A stretch of DNA of 64,000 nucleotides. Source: DAOTWY01 sp003696565. Its GTDB lineage: Bacteria > Chloroflexota > Anaerolineae > Aggregatilineales > Phototrophicaceae. The notes beneath the pieces were generated by a model. That model was not told where the DNA came from. It did no database searches and saw only the letters and a list, made by a program, of their open reading frames with translations. The DNA lies in contig DAOTWY010000055.1 in NCBI GenBank assembly GCA_034435635.1, positions 1-64,000 of the forward strand, given 5' to 3'. The position numbers and the translations under genes are program-made. Positions 16,869 to 25,471 of this stretch are shown one piece after another. Position 1 is the first letter of the stretch, and each line of letters starts with the position of its first letter.

Positions 16869-19085
16869 TTAGAATAATTTTCCGCTGGGTTTAGTTAACC
16901 GGTAGAGTAAGCCGCTGTAGCGTTTTTCAACTTTGTTATTCCGAACTGCCATCTGGACGGCTTGGCGGTTACCAACCATCACCACAACATCTCGCGCGCG
17001 GGTGATGGCGGTATAGATCAGGTTGCGCTGAAGCATCATATAATGCTGGGTGAGAATAGGTAACACAATCACCGGATATTCTGATCCTTGGCTACGATGA
17101 ATACTGATGCAATATGCATGGATTAGCTCGTCGGCGGCTTCCGTATAATCATAATAGATGATATCCTGCCCCATGTGTACTTCAATGATGTTGTCATTAT
17201 CATCAATAGCACGGATAAAGCCAATATCACCGTTAAAAACGTCTTTTTCATAGTTGTTGCGAGTTTGCATCACTTTATCCCCCACCCGGAAGATGCGATG
17301 ACCGATTTTCTTTTCTGCGCGGCGGATGCTACCAGGGTTAAGGGCGTGTTGCAGGGCTTCATTGAGCTTATCTACACCGGATGCACCGCGATACATTGGA
17401 GAAAGCACTTGAATATCCGTCAACGGGTCAAAGCCAAATTTGCGTGGGATGCGCTGTGTAACAACTTCTACAAGTAACTCAGCTGCCTTGAATTGATCTT
17501 CTTCCCGGAAGAAAAAGAAATCATTGCTACGGTTATCCAGGTAGGGGTTTTTGCCGTTGTTAACGCGGTGGGCATTGATGATAATGTGGCTGTTTTCTTC
17601 CTGCCGGAAGATTGTATCTAGTCGTGTGACATATGCCACACGGCTGTTGATGACATCCCGCAGCACATTACCAGCCCCCACACTTGGCAGCTGATCAACA
17701 TCACCGACCAGCATCAGATGAGTTTCCGTTGAGATACCGCGTAAGACGTTGGCAAAAAGCATTAAGTCAATCATGGACGCTTCATCAATGATAAGCATAT
17801 CCACCGGAAGCGGGTCATCTGCATCAAATTCAAAGCCTTCATCCGGCTTGAAGCCAAACAGTCGGTGAATGGTGGCGGCTTCGCGGTTAGTTGCCTCGCT
17901 CAATCGTTTGGCGGCACGTCCGGTTGGGGATGCCAAAGCATAGCTAAAATCCATGCGTTCTAACGCAGCAATAACCATTTGTAATGTGGTGGTTTTACCA
18001 GTACCCGGTCCACCGGTAAGGACGGAAACTTTACTAGTAAAAGCCGCCTTAACGGCACTTTGTTGCTGTTCAGTTAGGGCAATATTGTTATGTTGTGCTA
18101 ATTCTGCCAAAAACGCTTGCCAATTAATCTTGGTGGCGGCTTCTGTAATGACAGAAGGCATACTAGCTATCTCTCGTAGATCATGAGCGGCGTTTTGTTC
18201 TGCACGATGAAAAGCTGGTAGGTAAATCGCATGAACCGCCTGACCGTCAATTAAGAGTGTGTCCGCCTTTAGGCGATTGGCAGAGAGCTGTGCATCAAGT
18301 GCATCTATAACTAATTGAGGGTTATCGACTTGCAAAATGTCACAGGTGGTATCAATCAACACCTGACGCGGGGCATATGTGTGTCCATCTTGTGAGAGTT
18401 TGCCAAGCGCGTAACCAAGCCCGGCACGCAGCCGTTCTGGCGCGTCAAACGGCATACCCATGTTGCGGGCGATGCTATCCGCTTTGATAAAGCCAATGCC
18501 ATGCACTTCATCCGCTAGGGTATAGGGATTATCTTTGACTTTGTTAATGGTCTCTGTTCCATAAACAGCATGAATACGATTCGCCATCTTTGAGGACACA
18601 CCATAACCCTGCAAAAAAATCATGGTCTGGCGGACGTTGACGTTTTGTTCCCATGCTTCAGCAAGGGCTTCTGCTAATGCTGGTTTGATTTGAGGAACCT
18701 CTTTAAGGCGTTCCGGGTGCTTGTTAAGAATCTCTAGCGTGGCATCACCAAAATAATCAACGATGTATTCTGCACGACGTTCACCAATCCCCTTGACGAT
18801 ACCACTGCTAAGATAGCGAATAATGCCGGCACGGCTGGTGGGCTGAATCGGCTGCACGGTTTCAACCCGCATTTGCATGCCATAGCGGGGGTCTTCTATC
18901 CATTGCCCATGAAATTCAACCTCTTCACCAATGCCTAATTCCGGCATGATACCAACCACAGTCACTAACCCATCACGAGAGGCATATTGTGGCATTTTAC
19001 GATCTGGACGGACTTTGATAACGCTATAGCCGTTTTGGTCATTATAGAATGTAATACGCTCAACTGAGCCGGTGAATGTTTCCAT
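16869..19085 (-). CDS. recD2: RecD2-type SF1B DNA helicase
   Basis: About 738 residues, a usual length for RecD2. The N-terminal OB-like domain begins 'METFTGSVERITFYNDQNGY'. A helix-hairpin-helix region follows ('SSGIVKGIGERRAEYIVDYF', 'VHGIGFIKADSIARNMGMPF'). The helicase core carries Walker A 'LTGGPGTGKTTTL' (near residue 360), Walker B 'MLIIDEASMID', 'VGDVDQLPSVGAGNVL' and a C-terminal 'CISIHRSQGSEYPVIVLPI'. It is a 5'-3' helicase that works without RecBC. I chose ATG 19085 by family N-terminus; GTG 19097 is in frame and possible. Heads an operon with two envelope genes, an unusual pairing. Confidence 0.95.
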   Translation of the reverse strand: METFTGSVERITFYNDQNGYSVIKVRPDRKMPQYASRDGLVTVVGIMPELGIGEEVEFHGQWIEDPRYGMQMRVETVQPIQPTSRAGIIRYLSSGIVKGIGERRAEYIVDYFGDATLEILNKHPERLKEVPQIKPALAEALAEAWEQNVNVRQTMIFLQGYGVSSKMANRIHAVYGTETINKVKDNPYTLADEVHGIGFIKADSIARNMGMPFDAPERLRAGLGYALGKLSQDGHTYAPRQVLIDTTCDILQVDNPQLVIDALDAQLSANRLKADTLLIDGQAVHAIYLPAFHRAEQNAAHDLREIASMPSVITEAATKINWQAFLAELAQHNNIALTEQQQSAVKAAFTSKVSVLTGGPGTGKTTTLQMVIAALERMDFSYALASPTGRAAKRLSEATNREAATIHRLFGFKPDEGFEFDADDPLPVDMLIIDEASMIDLMLFANVLRGISTETHLMLVGDVDQLPSVGAGNVLRDVINSRVAYVTRLDTIFRQEENSHIIINAHRVNNGKNPYLDNRSNDFFFFREEDQFKAAELLVEVVTQRIPRKFGFDPLTDIQVLSPMYRGASGVDKLNEALQHALNPGSIRRAEKKIGHRIFRVGDKVMQTRNNYEKDVFNGDIGFIRAIDDNDNIIEVHMGQDIIYYDYTEAADELIHAYCISIHRSQGSEYPVIVLPILTQHYMMLQRNLIYTAITRARDVVVMVGNRQAVQMAVRNNKVEKRYSGLLYRLTKPSGKLF

Positions 19086-19194
19086 AAGGGCATTCACTTT
19101 CTTTCAAAAAAGTGAGTATAACTTGTTAAGACGGTGCAGACGCAAGATTAGCGATGTGTTTATTTCGCTTTGTGACTACCCAAGTATATAACAA

Positions 19195-19242
19195 AATAAG
19201 GGGATATGGGCGCACACATAACGTGCACCCAATAAGGGGATA
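19195..19242. repeat. Hairpin flanked by 12-base direct repeats
   Basis: The direct repeat AATAAGGGGATA occurs at 19195-19206 and 19231-19242. Between the copies lies an inverted repeat TGGGCGCAC/GTGCACCCA (19207-19215 with 19223-19231, one mismatch). It directly follows the YceI stop on the minus strand and may act as its terminator, although the T run is poor. Confidence 0.5.
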
Positions 19243-19243
19243 G

Positions 19244-20104
19244 TTATTCGTTAACACGTAAAGCGACAAACTCAATCTCTAAGATAACTTCATCCGCCAC
19301 ATCACTGACACTAGGCACATTCGGGATAACAAGCCCAAAATCACGGTAAAGAATGGTTGCGGTGGCGTAACCTTCCAGACGATCCGCCGAAACAACTGTG
19401 ACGGTTGTATCAAAAGTGACAGAGTTAGTTGTGCCCCGCACGGTTAGATCGCCGGTGATCTGGAATTCGATGGTATCCCCCACAGAGACACTTTCCGGCA
19501 GGTTTGCTAAATCGGTTGGGGTGAATTCAGCAAATTCAAATTCATCTTCCGCTGAACGCAAAATCCGCGCACGCAAAGCATCATTACGGAAGCGATTATC
19601 TGTCGTTAGCGTACGCACGTTAATGCGAATTGTCCCAACTTGTGAGCTGCCAGGGTTATCGAAATCGACAACAATATCACCAGCGACTTGATCAGTCGTC
19701 CCAACAACGGTAATCCGATTACCATTCAATGTTTCATCGATATTGAAACGAACTTCAGATTCTGTCTGTTCAATACGGAATAAGCTACGTCCGCTTAATC
19801 CGTCACTATTCGTTTCGGCGGTGTCGGTTTCTTCTGGTGGGGTTTCTGCTGTGATCTCCTCTGTAACGACCGGCTCCGGTGTGATCTGCTGTAGAACGGC
19901 AATCTGAGTTTGGAGTGCTTCGTTCGTAGCGACAACCTGAGAATAACCAGGCGTAGGGGTGACATTCGGGTCAAGCGTGGGGGCACTGATTTCCTCACTG
20001 GCTTCGCCATCTCCTGCCAATGCAGCGTTATAGATCAAGATTCCCGCCACTGCGCCAACAGCCATCAACGCTAATACTGCCACAACATAAACTAGATTTT
20101 TCAA
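19244..20104 (-). CDS. Membrane-anchored YceI-family protein
   Basis: 286 residues. An N-terminal membrane helix ('LVYVVAVLALMAVGAVAGIL') is followed by a Thr/Pro/Glu-rich linker of about 80 residues and a C-terminal YceI lipocalin-like domain ('EVRFNIDETLNGNRITVVGT', 'ITGDLTVRGTTNSVTFDT', 'TATILYRDFGLVIPNVPSVS'). YceI proteins bind polyisoprenoids in a beta-barrel. The start is TTG at 20104, supported by AGAGG placed 6 bases upstream; no ATG or GTG fits as well. It stands alone in transcription. The terpene synthase at 4067 is the only other isoprenoid gene here, and any link is speculative. Confidence 0.88.
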   Translation of the reverse strand: MKNLVYVVAVLALMAVGAVAGILIYNAALAGDGEASEEISAPTLDPNVTPTPGYSQVVATNEALQTQIAVLQQITPEPVVTEEITAETPPEETDTAETNSDGLSGRSLFRIEQTESEVRFNIDETLNGNRITVVGTTDQVAGDIVVDFDNPGSSQVGTIRINVRTLTTDNRFRNDALRARILRSAEDEFEFAEFTPTDLANLPESVSVGDTIEFQITGDLTVRGTTNSVTFDTTVTVVSADRLEGYATATILYRDFGLVIPNVPSVSDVADEVILEIEFVALRVNE

Positions 20105-20252
20105 TTTACACCTCTTTCTATGTTAAATGTCATAAATCAGCGTCATCATACAGAATAAAAGTGAGAGCAAGATCAATATTTCACCAATAATTTACTGATG
20201 TTGCTGGATTGTAATCAACTTTGCTTTTTGATGACGTGTTTAGAAATGAGTT

Positions 20253-20279
20253 AACGAGGGGCAAAAATGCCACCTCGTT
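20253..20279 (-). terminator. Terminator-like hairpin after the FHA gene
   Basis: A 7-bp stem AACGAGG/CCTCGTT (20253-20259 with 20273-20279) has a further GGC/GCC inside it. It lies 8 bases after the FHA stop. The tail on the minus strand is only moderately T-rich. Confidence 0.55.
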
Positions 20280-20286
20280 GATGGTT

Positions 20287-21027
20287 TTAACAGGTTTGGG
20301 CGTTGGAGATAATGCCCAGGGCTTCGCCGATCAAGCCAAAAATGGGGGTAATAATATCCTTAAAAATGGGGATTTTACACCACAGATTACCTAGATCAAT
20401 GATGACCAACCCTAAAACAGTGGCACAACAGCAGAACAACAGTAACCCTGCGCACCCAATCAAAATCCAACGCCAGGCATTGGAGGGTTCTTCTTCTCGT
20501 ACGGCATACGGATCATAATCATAACCAGGTGCGCGTGGTGAATCATAACCACCGTAATCTTGATCATAATCATAACCATAATCTGGTTGAGGCGGCGGTG
20601 GTGCGCTGGAATAAGCTGGTTGTGCCGGTTGCGGCGATTGTGGCTGTGGCGCGGGCGAAGATTGCACCGTTGCTGATGGTGCAGCTGGACCAGGGGCTGG
20701 TGGGCTGACTTCTGGACGAACCATATCGTATAACAACGTGACTGTTTCGCCTAAGCCGATGAGATCCCCCCGATTCAATGCCCGCACCCCGGTAATACGC
20801 TGCCCGGCAATAAATGTGCCGTTGGTTGATCCAAGGTCTTCTAAGGTGTAACCATCAGCAGTTTTGGTGATGCGTAAATGATGACGGCTGACTTCTGGGT
20901 CATTGATAACAATATCATTGGTGATGTCCCGCCCGAGGGTGATAACATCCCCTTTGAGATCAAACGTCTGGTTTGGTTGTGGACCACGCCGGACGATGAG
21001 CCGGTATTGATTGCCGGTGTCTTGCAT
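20287..21027 (-). CDS. FHA-domain protein with C-terminal membrane anchor
   Basis: 246 residues. The FHA domain spans about residues 5-100: 'VITLGRDITNDIVINDPEVS' (GR and the phosphothreonine-binding S), 'RHHLRI' and 'LEDLGSTNGTFIAGQRI'. A Pro/Gln/Tyr-rich low-complexity linker (about 110-180) and one membrane helix ('WILIGCAGLLLFCCCATVLG') follow, then a short hydrophobic tail. It should read Ser/Thr-kinase signals at the inner face of the membrane. No kinase is in the window. The leading ATG is unambiguous. Confidence 0.9.
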   Translation of the reverse strand: MQDTGNQYRLIVRRGPQPNQTFDLKGDVITLGRDITNDIVINDPEVSRHHLRITKTADGYTLEDLGSTNGTFIAGQRITGVRALNRGDLIGLGETVTLLYDMVRPEVSPPAPGPAAPSATVQSSPAPQPQSPQPAQPAYSSAPPPPQPDYGYDYDQDYGGYDSPRAPGYDYDPYAVREEEPSNAWRWILIGCAGLLLFCCCATVLGLVIIDLGNLWCKIPIFKDIITPIFGLIGEALGIISNAQTC

Positions 21028-21104
21028 GGGCGCCCTCCTGAATAAATGCGGATTAATTAACTGACTTATTTTACCTTAAATTTCCGTAATGCACAGCCAA
21101 CGCT

Positions 21105-21974
21105 TTACTGACGCTTTTTTAATTGTAATGCAACATCCTGTTTTAGCTTCTCCGCATTGATGTTCAAGCTATGCAGCAGGTCTTTACCGTTGGCATCCTG
21201 GATAAGCGCAAGTAGCAAATGCTCTGTACCAGTATAGTGATTGCCATAATGCCGGGCAAGATCACCCGCTTTCAGCATAACACCTTCAATGCTTTGTAGT
21301 GCGTTGTCGTCCGGTTGATCTAAAAAAGATTGAATTTTCTCGAATGTTAATCCATGGTTGGTCAGTAGCTCGGCAACAATGCTCCGTTTTTCGTTCAATA
21401 AAACTTGGAGCAAATGAATAATGCCAACGCTGGGGTGATCCAGCGCGACAGCGTTTTGCTCTGCTGCGTTAATCACACGGCGTGAAAGTTCACTCAGGCG
21501 GGCACTTTTGCGGGCAAACTGTAAATTAAATTCGGTTAATCCATAATCAAGTGCGCGGCGGACATGATGACGAACAGTATCCGGCGAAACACCAAGTTTA
21601 TGAAAAAGGTCAACAGCGTTCCCTACGTTGGTTCGGGTAATCCCTAATAAGAGATGTTCTGTACCGATGTAGTGATGCCCAAGCCAGGCGGCTTCATCCG
21701 CTGCAAGGTTGAGTGCGCTATCAAGTGCAGCATCATTAGGCGGCGGGGCAGAGTCTGGAACGGGCAGAACAAGATTTTTAAGATGTAATTGGGCTTGTTC
21801 CGCATCTAATTGTAAATCAAATAGAACAGAATGCCCGATACTACCACGAGTTAACATCACCCCAACAAGCAGATGCCCGGTATCAATGCGTGGATGATGA
21901 TATTGGACGGTGAGCATTCGTGCATGGCTGAGGGCACGGCGTGCATGGTGGCTATAGCGATTGTAGTTAGACAT
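21105..21974 (-). CDS. Stand-alone tandem Clp N-domain protein
   Basis: 289 residues made of two double Clp-N (Clp repeat) modules and no ATPase. The first module: 'YSHHARRALSHARMLTVQYH', 'IDTGHLLVGVMLTRGSIGHS', 'YIGTEHLLLGITRTNVGNAV'. The second: 'VINAAEQNAVALDHPSVGII', 'HYTGTEHLLLALIQDANGK'. In ClpA/ClpC this domain binds substrates and adaptors. A protein with only N-domains could be an adaptor, or compete with ClpC for substrates. It lies upstream of the FHA gene with a 78-base gap on the same strand. No clpP or clpC is in the window. Confidence 0.9.
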   Translation of the reverse strand: MSNYNRYSHHARRALSHARMLTVQYHHPRIDTGHLLVGVMLTRGSIGHSVLFDLQLDAEQAQLHLKNLVLPVPDSAPPPNDAALDSALNLAADEAAWLGHHYIGTEHLLLGITRTNVGNAVDLFHKLGVSPDTVRHHVRRALDYGLTEFNLQFARKSARLSELSRRVINAAEQNAVALDHPSVGIIHLLQVLLNEKRSIVAELLTNHGLTFEKIQSFLDQPDDNALQSIEGVMLKAGDLARHYGNHYTGTEHLLLALIQDANGKDLLHSLNINAEKLKQDVALQLKKRQ

Positions 21975-22086
21975 GCTTTCTCACTTATCGCCAGGTTGCT
22001 TTAATCTAATTATAGACTGGCAAGCGTAACATTCAAACTCTGCTACAATAAAACTATCTGCACATCCTACTTTGAAAGGACAACTG

Positions 22087-23259
22087 ATGTTAAAAAAATG
22101 GATTATTTTGCTCTTGATGACGTTGCTTGTCATACCGGTGATGGCTCAAGGTGACGAAGAGATCGATACTACTGACTGGATTGTACAAACTGCTGGAGAG
22201 ATTGCGTTTATTACCCCGCCAGATTGGGTGAATTTGACCGAGGCGGAGGACATCGAAGCGACAATGGACGAATTAGCGGAATTAAACCCAGACTTAGCAG
22301 AGACATTTGCCGCTGGTAGCATGGCACTAGATCAGGTTGATATTCTGGTAATTGATCCAACAACCGGTGCAAATCTCAATGTCTTAACGGTGGAAGTTGG
22401 TGGGCTGTCATTGGATGATTTAGAGGCAGAACTGCTATCTCAATATCAACAAATGGGGTTTGAGGTGGTTGCACTAGAACGGTTTGAAACCGCACTTGGT
22501 GATACAATGCGCGTTGATATTCAGACAACCATTAGCACTGGCTCATCTGAAGAATTGGTATCACAGTTCCAACTCATCACGATTTTGGAATCAGGTGATG
22601 CTGCTGTGATAACTTTTACACCAGGCAGTGCATCGCTCGAAGAAATTGCGCCTCTTTTTGATGTTGTGATTGACAGCCTGTCATACGCTGATGCGATGGA
22701 TATGGAAATGACCGATGACAGCGGTATGTCAGATGAATTAGGCGAGTTTGTCACTTATACCAATGACGGGCTGAGCATTAGTGTGCCGGAAAGCTGGATT
22801 GATGTTAGTGATGAAGATGCGTTGATGGCTGCTGGTGCAGATGCCCTGTCGGAATCAAACCCGCAGCTTTCATCCATTTTAGAGATGGCACAAACACAAG
22901 ATTTTGCTTTCTTCCTGCTTGACCCTACAACCACAGCCAATTTGAATGTGATTGTACAAGCCAGCCCAAGCCCAGTAACGTTAGATCAGCTAGAGATGTT
23001 GCTGCCAGGGCAGTATGAATCGTTTGGGATTACCGTGGTGGATTCACAACGGGTTGAATTACCTGCCGGTGAGGCGTTGCGTTTCCAATTAGAAGTCGCT
23101 TTAGATAGCTCCGCAGACCCATTAGTTGTTAAGCAATTTCAGTACATTCTGGTAGAAAACGACAACTTCTACTTCCTTACCATGGGCTTGGCAACCGATG
23201 GCTTTGAAGATATGACACCGATATTCGAAGCCATAGCAGAAAGCCTGGAGTTAGAATAA
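22087..23259 (+). CDS. Secreted protein with two copies of a PsbP-like domain
   Basis: 390 residues. A Sec signal peptide 'MLKKWIILLLMTLLVIPVMA' is cleaved before Q. The rest is an internal duplication. Both halves share the order 'AFITPPDWVNLTEAED / SISVPESWIDVSDEDA', then 'ILVIDPTTGANLNVLTVEV / FFLLDPTTTANLNVIVQAS', then 'YQQMGFEVVALERFETALGD / YESFGITVVDSQRVELPAG'. The pattern resembles PsbP/DUF1795-like domains in Gram-positive lipoproteins, but I would not assign a function. ATG 22087 is chosen because AAAGGA sits 6 bases upstream; a TTG at 22072 is rejected. A terminator follows the stop. Confidence 0.8.
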   Translation: MLKKWIILLLMTLLVIPVMAQGDEEIDTTDWIVQTAGEIAFITPPDWVNLTEAEDIEATMDELAELNPDLAETFAAGSMALDQVDILVIDPTTGANLNVLTVEVGGLSLDDLEAELLSQYQQMGFEVVALERFETALGDTMRVDIQTTISTGSSEELVSQFQLITILESGDAAVITFTPGSASLEEIAPLFDVVIDSLSYADAMDMEMTDDSGMSDELGEFVTYTNDGLSISVPESWIDVSDEDALMAAGADALSESNPQLSSILEMAQTQDFAFFLLDPTTTANLNVIVQASPSPVTLDQLEMLLPGQYESFGITVVDSQRVELPAGEALRFQLEVALDSSADPLVVKQFQYILVENDNFYFLTMGLATDGFEDMTPIFEAIAESLELE

Positions 23260-23278
23260 TCAACCGCAATAAACCAAA

Positions 23279-23305
23279 CGGGAGGGGAAACCCTCTCGTT
23301 TTTTT
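23279..23305 (+). terminator. Rho-independent terminator
   Basis: An 8-bp stem (CGGGAGGG at 23279-23286 with CCCTCTCG at 23291-23298, one G-U pair) has a GAAA tetraloop and is followed by seven T. It ends the transcript of the duplicated-domain secreted protein. Confidence 0.9.
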
Positions 23306-23381
23306 GTATATTATATATGATTGCTCTTGGGGAACCGTTCGGGTAAGATATACAATAACTGTCAAATGAGACCTTGGCATA

Positions 23382-24446
23382 ATGATGATGATTCAATCGG
23401 ATTTAACCAGTCAGGAGCAAACGGTGACCCGTAAAAAAGTTATTTTGATTACTGGGGCAAATGGGGAAGTGGGGCACGGGCTGATTAAGCAACTTTATAA
23501 AGACCCAAGTGCGCCACCGGTGATTACACTAGATATACGCGGCTTAGATGAAGATATCATGCCTTATGTCGATAGCAGCATCGTTGGGGATATTCTGGAT
23601 AATGACTTGCTAGATAACCTGACCAGTGAATATGAAATTGATACGATTTTTCATTTGGCAGCGTTGCTTTCCACACATTCAGAGTATCGTCCAGAGGCAG
23701 CGCATCGTGTCAATGTACAGGGTACGGTCAATTTGTTGCATTTGGCGGTGGAACAAGCTCGTTGGCGGGATCATCCAGTTAAGTTTATCTATCCTAGCTC
23801 CGTGGCGGTTTATGGTATGCCAGATTTAGAAACCAAAGCACGGGTTGGTGCTGTTCGGGAAAATGATTTTCTAGAACCCATTACGATGTACGGCTGTAAT
23901 AAGCTCTATTGTGAGCATCTTGGGCGATATTACACGTTTCACTATCGGCAACTTGCCCCTAAAGCCCAAGAGTCTGGCGTAGATTTTAGAGGGGTGCGGT
24001 TCCCTGGGCTAATTAGTGCCACAACCATGCCAAGCGGTGGGACAAGTGACTACGCGCCGGAAATGCTCCACGCAGCAGCAAAGGGTGAACCCTATGAGTC
24101 GTTTGTCCGTCCAGATACCATCATGCCGTTTATGGCAATGCCAGATGCCATTAAAGCTTTGTTAACTTTGGCAGATGCCCCGCGTGATCAACTGACTCGT
24201 TCAGTCTATAATGTGACCAGCTTTAGCCTGACAGCAGAGCAAATTGCCGAACGTGTTAAAACATTCTTCCCAAATGCACAAATTAGCTATGAGCCAACCC
24301 ATGGACGGCAGAAGATCGTGGATAGTTGGCCCGCGGCTATTGATGATTCCACGGCACGGGCAGATTGGGGGTGGCAACCAGACTATGATGTGGAACAAGC
24401 TTTTGCTGATTATCTGGTGCCGACAATCAAACAACAATATACGTAG
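23382..24446 (+). CDS. Extended SDR: NAD-dependent epimerase/dehydratase
   Basis: 354 residues. The Rossmann loop is 'VILITGANGEVGHGLIKQLY' (GxxGxxG), the serine region 'YPSSVAVYGMPDLE' and the YxxxK motif lies in 'TMYGCNKLYCEHLG'. 'GVRFPGLISATTMPSGGTSD' and 'YAPEMLHAAAKGE' resemble L-threonine 3-dehydrogenase-like SDRs, so threonine or a sugar nucleotide are possible substrates. The start could be any of three adjacent ATG codons. Followed by a strong terminator. Monocistronic. Confidence 0.9.
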   Translation: MMMIQSDLTSQEQTVTRKKVILITGANGEVGHGLIKQLYKDPSAPPVITLDIRGLDEDIMPYVDSSIVGDILDNDLLDNLTSEYEIDTIFHLAALLSTHSEYRPEAAHRVNVQGTVNLLHLAVEQARWRDHPVKFIYPSSVAVYGMPDLETKARVGAVRENDFLEPITMYGCNKLYCEHLGRYYTFHYRQLAPKAQESGVDFRGVRFPGLISATTMPSGGTSDYAPEMLHAAAKGEPYESFVRPDTIMPFMAMPDAIKALLTLADAPRDQLTRSVYNVTSFSLTAEQIAERVKTFFPNAQISYEPTHGRQKIVDSWPAAIDDSTARADWGWQPDYDVEQAFADYLVPTIKQQYT

Positions 24447-24455
24447 TGTATAAGG

Positions 24456-24485
24456 ATAGAGGGTTTTTTTAGCCCTCTATTTTTT
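24456..24485 (+). terminator. Rho-independent terminator
   Basis: An 8-bp stem ATAGAGGG/CCCTCTAT (24456-24463 with 24473-24480) with a loop of seven T plus AG is followed by T5. It ends the SDR transcript; the A-rich opposite side could also serve the minus-strand esterase gene. Confidence 0.85.
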
Positions 24486-24532
24486 AAAAATTAACCGTAT
24501 ATCTACCGCATGGGGGGAATCAAATTATTTTC

Positions 24533-25471
24533 TTAAGGTGTATGGTTTTCTGTTGAATCGCTGTTAAAAAATTCCCACATGAGCTGACTGGCATTGATGT
24601 CTTGCGTCATGTGACCGATTAAACTCCCCCCAAACCCAACAACTTCCCCACCGGGCCATGTATGCCCGCCGCCAGTGACTTCATAAAACACAACATCCGC
24701 CTCACAATTCAGATAACGTGTTTGAACCACCTCGCCCGAAATTGCTCTAATTTCCGGTTGTGGATCACAGCCGTTGCGCTCTGCCCATGTTGCTACCCAT
24801 GTCAATATAGGGGGCAGATGCAGCCATTCATCACCGTTGAAGTTCACCACTGCATCATCTGTACCATGGAAGGCGATCACTCGCACAGGTTTTTCTGGAT
24901 TGCAACCCTGTGGAGGGGTGTTATATGCACCAGCCACACTGCCAAACGCACTAATCTGATCCGATAACTCACAGGCTAGGCGGTTGCTCATACCCCCACC
25001 GTTGGAATAACCGTTTGGGAATACGGCATCAATACAATAGACTTGGCTTAAAGTGTGGATGATGTCGCGGGTAAATTGTACATCATCGATGCTATTGCCG
25101 CGCACTAGCGGAAAGTCCCCACTGTTCCAACGGGATGGACGACCTAAACCACGCGGATATGCGACGATAAAACCGTAAGTATCCGCTAATGTGTTCCAAC
25201 CGGTGATTTCCATCATGTCTTGTGGGTTAGAACCAAAACCGTGAAAAGTGATGACCAATGTGGTGGGTTCGGTTGGGTCATATGTTTGTGGAACATAAAC
25301 TAGTGCTTCACGCTGAATATTGTTTGAGATGATGACCTGGGTAAACACCCCGGTCTCATACGCACCAGCTGGGCATGTTGGGAGATCAGTTTGCTGGGAT
25401 ATCGTGTTTGAGGTGAATAGAGTAAACAGAAGCAAAAAAATCAAGTAACGCTGCATCGTTATTATACTCAT
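24533..25471 (-). CDS. Secreted PHB-depolymerase-like (LpqC/feruloyl) esterase
   Basis: 312 residues with an N-terminal signal ('YLIFLLLFTLFTSNTIS'). The alpha/beta-hydrolase core shows 'LVITFHGFGSNPQDMME' (oxyanion region), nucleophile serine in 'PNGYSNGGGMSNRLAC', aspartate in 'FHGTDDAVV' and histidine in 'TGGGHTWPGG'. This set fits the LpqC/poly(3-hydroxybutyrate) depolymerase family, whose members hydrolyse polyesters or feruloyl esters. Six cysteines suggest disulfides outside the cell. ATG 25471 overlaps the stop of the NHL-thioredoxin gene (ATGA), so translation is coupled. Confidence 0.9.
   Translation of the reverse strand: MSIITMQRYLIFLLLFTLFTSNTISQQTDLPTCPAGAYETGVFTQVIISNNIQREALVYVPQTYDPTEPTTLVITFHGFGSNPQDMMEITGWNTLADTYGFIVAYPRGLGRPSRWNSGDFPLVRGNSIDDVQFTRDIIHTLSQVYCIDAVFPNGYSNGGGMSNRLACELSDQISAFGSVAGAYNTPPQGCNPEKPVRVIAFHGTDDAVVNFNGDEWLHLPPILTWVATWAERNGCDPQPEIRAISGEVVQTRYLNCEADVVFYEVTGGGHTWPGGEVVGFGGSLIGHMTQDINASQLMWEFFNSDSTENHTP

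Noticed and set aside
23382..24446. L-threonine 3-dehydrogenase assignment
   Set aside because: Some segments are similar, but the SDR family is too broad to name a substrate by eye.
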